Below are positions 59,588 through 63,091 of a stretch of 63,091 nucleotides of DNA, in pieces. A program made the position numbers and the translations under genes. The stretch is from Candidatus Aquidulcis sp. Its GTDB lineage: Bacteria > Chloroflexota > Anaerolineae > Anaerolineales > UBA4823. The notes beneath the pieces were generated by a model that saw nothing but the letters and a program-made list of their open reading frames with translations, was not told where the DNA came from and made no database searches. The stretch lies in NCBI GenBank assembly GCA_020723385.1, contig DYIZ01000015.1, forward strand, positions 1 to 63,091, read 5' to 3'. The first letter of the stretch is position 1. Every line of letters starts with the position of its first letter.

Positions 59588-59652
59588 GACCGCAGACCGA
59601 TGACCGTAGATCGAGATTTCGGTGCACGGTCTACTGTCATCAGTCAACGGTT
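59588..59652. repeat. Heptamer inverted array after the NapH-like gene
   Basis: Left arm GACCGCA, GACCGAT, GACCGTA, GATCGAG (59588-59615); right arm CACGGTC, TACTGTC, ATCAGTC, AACGGTT (59625-59652). The arms are inverted relatives with exact seven-base steps. It lies two bases from the NapH-like stop and about 20 from the next start. Confidence 0.8.
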
Positions 59653-59654
59653 TT

Positions 59655-60863
59655 CTAGATCATACTGCCCGTGGTGATCAGTTTGAGAATGCGCCAGATT
59701 GCCGAGATGAGCATCCCGCCGCCGAAGGTCGCCAGGAAGAGGAAAGCCGGGTAGAGGAACAACATGCGTGCAACCCGAGGATGTGCGCCGGGCTGTGTCC
59801 CTTTGATGTGGAAGGAAATGGCCTGCTTTGGGCACACGTCAACGCATTTGCCGCATTTCGAGCAAGAGATCAGCGTTTTTCCTGTTTTATAGCTGGATTC
59901 ATCCAGCGAGAAGGACGGGCAATTGGTGGCGCAGTGGCCGCACTCGGTACATTTCTCGGTGTCTATACGCACATCGTAGACATTGACCTTGTTGGTCCAA
60001 TTTTGCATAGCCCCCAACGGGCAGAATAAACCGCATTGGGTGCGTTTGCGGGTCAGGATCGGCAATACCACAACAAGGCCGATGAACAATGACACAAAAA
60101 TGATTGTCTTGATAACTGCCTCGAACGAGGTGACCGCCTCGAACTCCGTCACGGCCTTGAATGGGCACAGCCACTCGCAGTAGGCCGGCGAAAGCGTTAT
60201 CGCTGAGAGCAGCACGATACCCAACAGCACGGCATATGGCAAATACGTCCACTTGCGGTCAATCTTTTTGATGACCGGCTTCTTCAGCAGGCGGGAAAAG
60301 CCATCATCCAACCCACCGTAGAAGCAGCCCCAACTGCACCAGCCGCGCCCTAAGACCAGAGAGGCCCCCGTCCAGAGCACGATCATCCCGGCCACACTGG
60401 CAAACCCGGAGAGCAGCGAGCCGGGGAAAATGATCGTGCGGGTGAGAACGCCGGGCAGGATGATCATCGGGATGACCAGGTGGCAGAACGGCGTTTCGCC
60501 TTGGACCATATTTTCGCCGGTCAGCGCCAGGCTGCCGCGCGTTTCGATGATAGTGGTCATAAAGAAGACAATGAAAGCAACCGCCATCCCAACGAACAAC
60601 AGGGAGCGATAACTGTCGGTGCGCCCGGTCTTGACCATGAGGAAAAACAGGGTATTGAGAAATACCCAGGCCAGAAGGGTCGCCAACAACACCAGCGGGT
60701 CAGGCTGCCCCGACGACATGATTTGGCCGAAAGTCATCAGAGCGGTCAGCAGCAGCATTGGAATCGCCAGAAGGATCGCCTTGCCCCATCCAAGCTGGAA
60801 CGGGCTGGGTCTACGCGGCTTTGGCTTGAACATCCGGGGGAGAGCTTGAGAAAGAGTAGTCAT
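59655..60863 (-). CDS. NapH/CcoG-like membrane ferredoxin protein
   Basis: 402 residues from ATG 60863, which overlaps the TGA of the upstream gene (ATGA) and has GGAGG upstream; a much longer reading upstream is spurious. About six membrane helices carry Cys motifs on loops: GRGWCSWGCFYGG, CEWLCPF and CGLFCPLGA, as in NapH/MauN/NosR-type proteins. Two ferredoxin 4Fe-4S sites follow, CTECGHCATNCP and CSKCGKCVDVCP. One more helix is at the C-terminus. It should move electrons across or along the membrane. It is coupled with a DsbD-like protein, which suggests thiol or metal redox work outside the membrane. Confidence 0.9.
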   Translation of the reverse strand: MTTLSQALPRMFKPKPRRPSPFQLGWGKAILLAIPMLLLTALMTFGQIMSSGQPDPLVLLATLLAWVFLNTLFFLMVKTGRTDSYRSLLFVGMAVAFIVFFMTTIIETRGSLALTGENMVQGETPFCHLVIPMIILPGVLTRTIIFPGSLLSGFASVAGMIVLWTGASLVLGRGWCSWGCFYGGLDDGFSRLLKKPVIKKIDRKWTYLPYAVLLGIVLLSAITLSPAYCEWLCPFKAVTEFEAVTSFEAVIKTIIFVSLFIGLVVVLPILTRKRTQCGLFCPLGAMQNWTNKVNVYDVRIDTEKCTECGHCATNCPSFSLDESSYKTGKTLISCSKCGKCVDVCPKQAISFHIKGTQPGAHPRVARMLFLYPAFLFLATFGGGMLISAIWRILKLITTGSMI

Positions 60864-61549
60864 AGGTGGTGGATTCCTCCAATCAGATAATGGATTCCCA
60901 TGTACAGATAGTAAGCTGCCATGATAACGGCGGCGAATTTTCCAATGGTACGCAGCGGCTGGATATGATTGAGCTTGCCGATGAAAGGAACCGGGACGAA
61001 GAAAAGCGATGTGCCGACGAAGAAAGCGGCGAAGAAGAAGAGACTCGCTGCCAGTGAGCCGGTATAACTGGCATTGGCGAAGGCCGCCAGGAAAGGAGGG
61101 CAAAGATTCAGCCCGGTGAAGAACCCAAATGCAACCGGGAGCATCGCCGGCCAGCGACGAAACCAAATGCGCGTTGTCTTGGGAGAAATCGGGCAGCCCG
61201 ACAATTGACGGACGATCGGCGACGGTTGATGGCCATTTGCCATCAATCCCCCGTCACTCATCGGCATCTTTCCCAGCCCATAGAATACCAGCAGCCCGCC
61301 GAGAAGCACGTACACCCCGCCAAAGATCAGCTCACGATAGCCTGAAGCCCCGAAAATCCAGCGATACGCCAGCCAGGCCGCCAGCCCAAAGAGAAGGTAC
61401 CCCGCCAACCGTCCGGTCAGAAACTTGACCAACAGCCACCAATTTTGATGGGTGTGCTTCCCCTCGCCTAAAAAGAATGGGATAAGCACCGGGGCGCAAT
61501 ACGCCAGGCAGGTTGTGCCGCTTGCCAAACCGAGGATGAAACCTTGCAC
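60860..61549 (-). CDS. DsbD/CcdA-like (TauE/SafE-type) membrane redox protein
   Basis: 229 residues with about six helices. The first helix has GTTCLAYCAPVLIPFFLG and the fourth has GLNLCPPFLAAF, so the Cys-Pro pair pattern of DsbD-transmembrane/CcdA proteins (DsbD_2) is present. Such proteins pass reducing equivalents from the cytoplasm to outside acceptors; related ones serve cytochrome maturation or heavy-metal handling. It is the first gene of a seven-gene minus-strand run. It faces the AAA ATPase gene across a 169-base gap. Confidence 0.82.
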   Translation of the reverse strand: MQGFILGLASGTTCLAYCAPVLIPFFLGEGKHTHQNWWLLVKFLTGRLAGYLLFGLAAWLAYRWIFGASGYRELIFGGVYVLLGGLLVFYGLGKMPMSDGGLMANGHQPSPIVRQLSGCPISPKTTRIWFRRWPAMLPVAFGFFTGLNLCPPFLAAFANASYTGSLAASLFFFAAFFVGTSLFFVPVPFIGKLNHIQPLRTIGKFAAVIMAAYYLYMGIHYLIGGIHHL

Positions 61550-61617
61550 GTTGGATCTCCTTTCGTCGTTCTGCCCCCTAATTTATCATCCCGCCCCATT
61601 TCACGCATGTGCCAGAG

Positions 61618-61687
61618 GTCACGATGAAGGGTCATGCTCTTGACCATGACCTATGAAAGAGGAACATGACCTGTCACAGGGTATAAT
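61618..61687 (+). promoter_or_regulatory. CATGACC repeats upstream of a TATAAT box
   Basis: GGTCATG (61630-61636) faces CATGACC (61645-61651) as a dyad, and CATGACCT recurs at 61665, 20 bases after the copy at 61645. TATAAT lies at 61682-61687 without a good -35 element at 16-18 bases. This layout suggests an activated promoter with operator repeats for the ATPase gene, or a shared divergent control region. Confidence 0.45.
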
Positions 61688-61718
61688 TAGCCAATGATCT
61701 GGCGAAAGAGAGGCAAAT

Positions 61719-62837
61719 ATGGTTGAGCATTTGGAAATTCGCAATTTTGGCCCAATCCGCGAGGCGAATCTCGAAATCCGTGATTTGACGATTTTCGTCG
61801 GACCGCAGGCGACAGGGAAATCGCTGGCGGCGCAGGTGTTATATTTTCTGCGGGCATTACCGGAATTTCGAGATGTGATTCCGCCAGATATCCAAAAACC
61901 TTCTGAGTTCGCTTCACGCGCCCTGGAATACTGGCTTGGTAATAAACCAGAAATGTATGTAAACAATGGAGCCACCCTTAAGTGGACAGCTACTTCTTCT
62001 AATAATAGCTCTATTGTGCGTCAATTAACTTGGCAAAATGGGGAAATAACAGTAAGTGATAACATAACCTCAGGAAATATTCGCGAGCAAGTTTATATTC
62101 CTGCAGGCAGATCGGTCTATTCATTTCTTCCTCCTTTTTATCGTACTGTTGCATTACAGCCATGGCCAGGTCACGTACGCACCTTTTACGAAGCTCTCGG
62201 CCGAGCAATAGAACAGCAAAACCAAGAAGCGGTCATTCCAGACAAGTTCATCCAGGTACGGATCGAGAAGATATTGAAAGGTGAAATCCAATATAGTCAA
62301 ACAATAATCATGCTCAAAGTAAAGGACAAGCTGTTCTACCCTGCAACAATGGCTGCTGGCCAAATGGAAATTTGGCCCTTCTTTGCAATTCTCCTGGCTG
62401 GGCTGACAAAACCGGGATTACCATTCCCAATTACATTTCCAATTAACTTTTCAAAAGAAGTTTATTTTGAAGAGCCGGAAGCACATCTCCACCCAAATGC
62501 TCAAAAGACAATTCTTGAAATCATTGCATATAAACTGAACCAGAAAACGAATTTTCTCCTCACCACCCATAGCCCCTATATCCTTTATGCCGTCAACAAT
62601 TTCCTGATGGCCCAAAAAGTGGTGGATGCAGGAAAACCATTGCCCGATGGAATTCCACCCGAGGTTGCATTGCGTCCCGAACAGGTTGCCGCTTACCGCT
62701 TCGACCAGGAAGGCTTTGCACACAACATCATGGACTCCGAAGTTGATCTTATAGATGAAAACGAATTGGATCGTGTAGCAGACGATCTTGACACGGATTT
62801 TACCCGCCTGCAAGATCAATTGGGGAGTGAGGAATGA
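61719..62837 (+). CDS. AAA (RecF/OLD-like) ATPase, defence-type
   Basis: 372 residues. The N-terminus LEIRNFGPIREANLEIRDLTIFVGPQATGKS is the ABC/SMC-like AAA_15/AAA_21 type, with P-loop GPQATGKS at 28-35. Walker B is VYFEEPEAHLHP, and a His switch is in LLTTHSPYILYA. No TOPRIM nuclease domain is attached, unlike classical OLD. GAGAGG precedes the ATG. Bases 61930-62550 are clearly richer in A/T than the neighbours, which suggests recent acquisition. The next gene overlaps the stop by four bases. Such ATPase plus small nuclease pairs are common in anti-phage modules (compare Septu PtuA or Gabija GajA); that role is inference. Confidence 0.85.
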   Translation: MVEHLEIRNFGPIREANLEIRDLTIFVGPQATGKSLAAQVLYFLRALPEFRDVIPPDIQKPSEFASRALEYWLGNKPEMYVNNGATLKWTATSSNNSSIVRQLTWQNGEITVSDNITSGNIREQVYIPAGRSVYSFLPPFYRTVALQPWPGHVRTFYEALGRAIEQQNQEAVIPDKFIQVRIEKILKGEIQYSQTIIMLKVKDKLFYPATMAAGQMEIWPFFAILLAGLTKPGLPFPITFPINFSKEVYFEEPEAHLHPNAQKTILEIIAYKLNQKTNFLLTTHSPYILYAVNNFLMAQKVVDAGKPLPDGIPPEVALRPEQVAAYRFDQEGFAHNIMDSEVDLIDENELDRVADDLDTDFTRLQDQLGSEE

Positions 62838-63091
62838 CGCTGCCTCCAATTTTGACGGTTTTAGAAATTCCTCAAAAGTGTCTATCTCAACACAGTTCTG
62901 CCCACAAAATGAGGCGGTTCACGATTCATCCAGGAAATGGAGATACCGTATGGCGAGCAGAAGTAGACGGATGCTGGCTGCAAGACACCACCATGAAGAA
63001 AGTGGATTATTTGTTTTGGTGGTACAGCGCATCTGAGAGAAGTGAAATAACTATTTTGGTCGAGCTAAAGGGGAGCAATTTCGGAGAAGCG
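62834..63091 (+). CDS. Putative nuclease-like partner (3' truncated by window edge)
   Basis: 86 codons are visible, open to the end of the window. The ATG at 62834 overlaps the TGA of the ATPase gene in the form ATGA. The visible part contains KKVDYLFWW followed 14 residues later by ILVELKGSNFGEA. An Asp on one strand and an E-x-K on the next is the pattern of PD-(D/E)xK nucleases, but half the protein is missing, so this is tentative. Tight coupling with the ATPase implies a two-subunit complex. Confidence 0.6.
   Translation, partial: MTLPPILTVLEIPQKCLSQHSSAHKMRRFTIHPGNGDTVWRAEVDGCWLQDTTMKKVDYLFWWYSASERSEITILVELKGSNFGEA

Noticed and set aside
54173-59652. CRISPR-like periodicity in the intergenic arrays
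   Set aside because: Units are seven bases, lack spacers, and come as inverted arms; no cas gene is in the window.
60864-61166. Upstream extension of the NapH-like gene
   Set aside because: It lies inside the DsbD-like gene and is Arg/Pro/Ser-rich shadow sequence; ATG 60863 has GGAGG and a coupled stop.

Overview
The window is a 63 kb piece of a GC-rich bacterial chromosome. I read it as Chloroflexota, most likely Anaerolineae. This rests on gene content: very long multi-GAF proteins, a large GAF hybrid histidine kinase, CSLREA/LamG and SBBP-repeat surface proteins, a TgpA-like transglutaminase, NERD-like and SPFH proteins, and a protein ending in YLPLVHR. No rRNA or other decisive marker gene is present, so the assignment is inference. 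I see no CRISPR array, insertion sequence or prophage. Both ends cut genes: a GAF protein at base 1 and a small nuclease-like gene at base 63091.

Layout. (1) 1-12.9 kb, plus strand: a signalling run made of a GAF-repeat protein, a DUF574-type methyltransferase, a hybrid kinase with two receivers, a threonine-synthase-like PLP enzyme fused to a receiver domain, an EamA exporter, and a D-cysteine desulfhydrase-family enzyme. (2) 13-25.9 kb, minus strand: a GAF/PAS class III nucleotide cyclase behind a transglutaminase, then cell-surface genes (anchored secreted protein, membrane spermidine-synthase-like protein, giant CSLREA/LamG protein). (3) 26-36 kb: leuS on minus, then a complete liv branched-chain amino-acid ABC operon and pepF on plus. 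(4) 36-43 kb: SBBP-repeat protein, zinc-ribbon membrane protein, a small acidic protein divergent from an XRE-STAND-TPR regulator, and an RCK_C remnant. (5) 43-49 kb: tRNA-Leu(GAG), plsX-fabF, a NERD-like protein, a Gln-rich protein built of four 18-residue repeats, and an SPFH-HTH protein with a coiled-coil partner. (6) 49-55 kb, plus strand: a tandem eukaryotic-type phosphofructokinase, a P-loop kinase, an S41 protease, smpB, and a polyprenol/phytol-kinase-like protein. (7) 55-61.5 kb, minus strand: a seven-gene co-directional run with DsbD-like and NapH-like redox membrane proteins, two small proteins and a three-gene ABC-2 exporter. (8) 61.7 kb to the end: an AT-richer AAA ATPase gene coupled to a truncated gene with a possible PD-(D/E)xK motif, which looks like a two-gene defence-type module.

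The most unusual signal is not a gene. At least seven loci carry arrays with an almost exact 7-base period, arranged as inverted arms round a short spacer. The heptamer differs from locus to locus, but period and layout are kept. Between 54.1 and 59.7 kb such arrays, plus one 9-base-period relative, fill six consecutive intergenic gaps almost exactly from stop codon to ribosome-binding site. One copy sits in frame inside leuS and adds about 14 to 20 residues to the editing region. The threonine-synthase/receiver fusion next to its likely kinase is the best candidate for an undescribed protein-level system.
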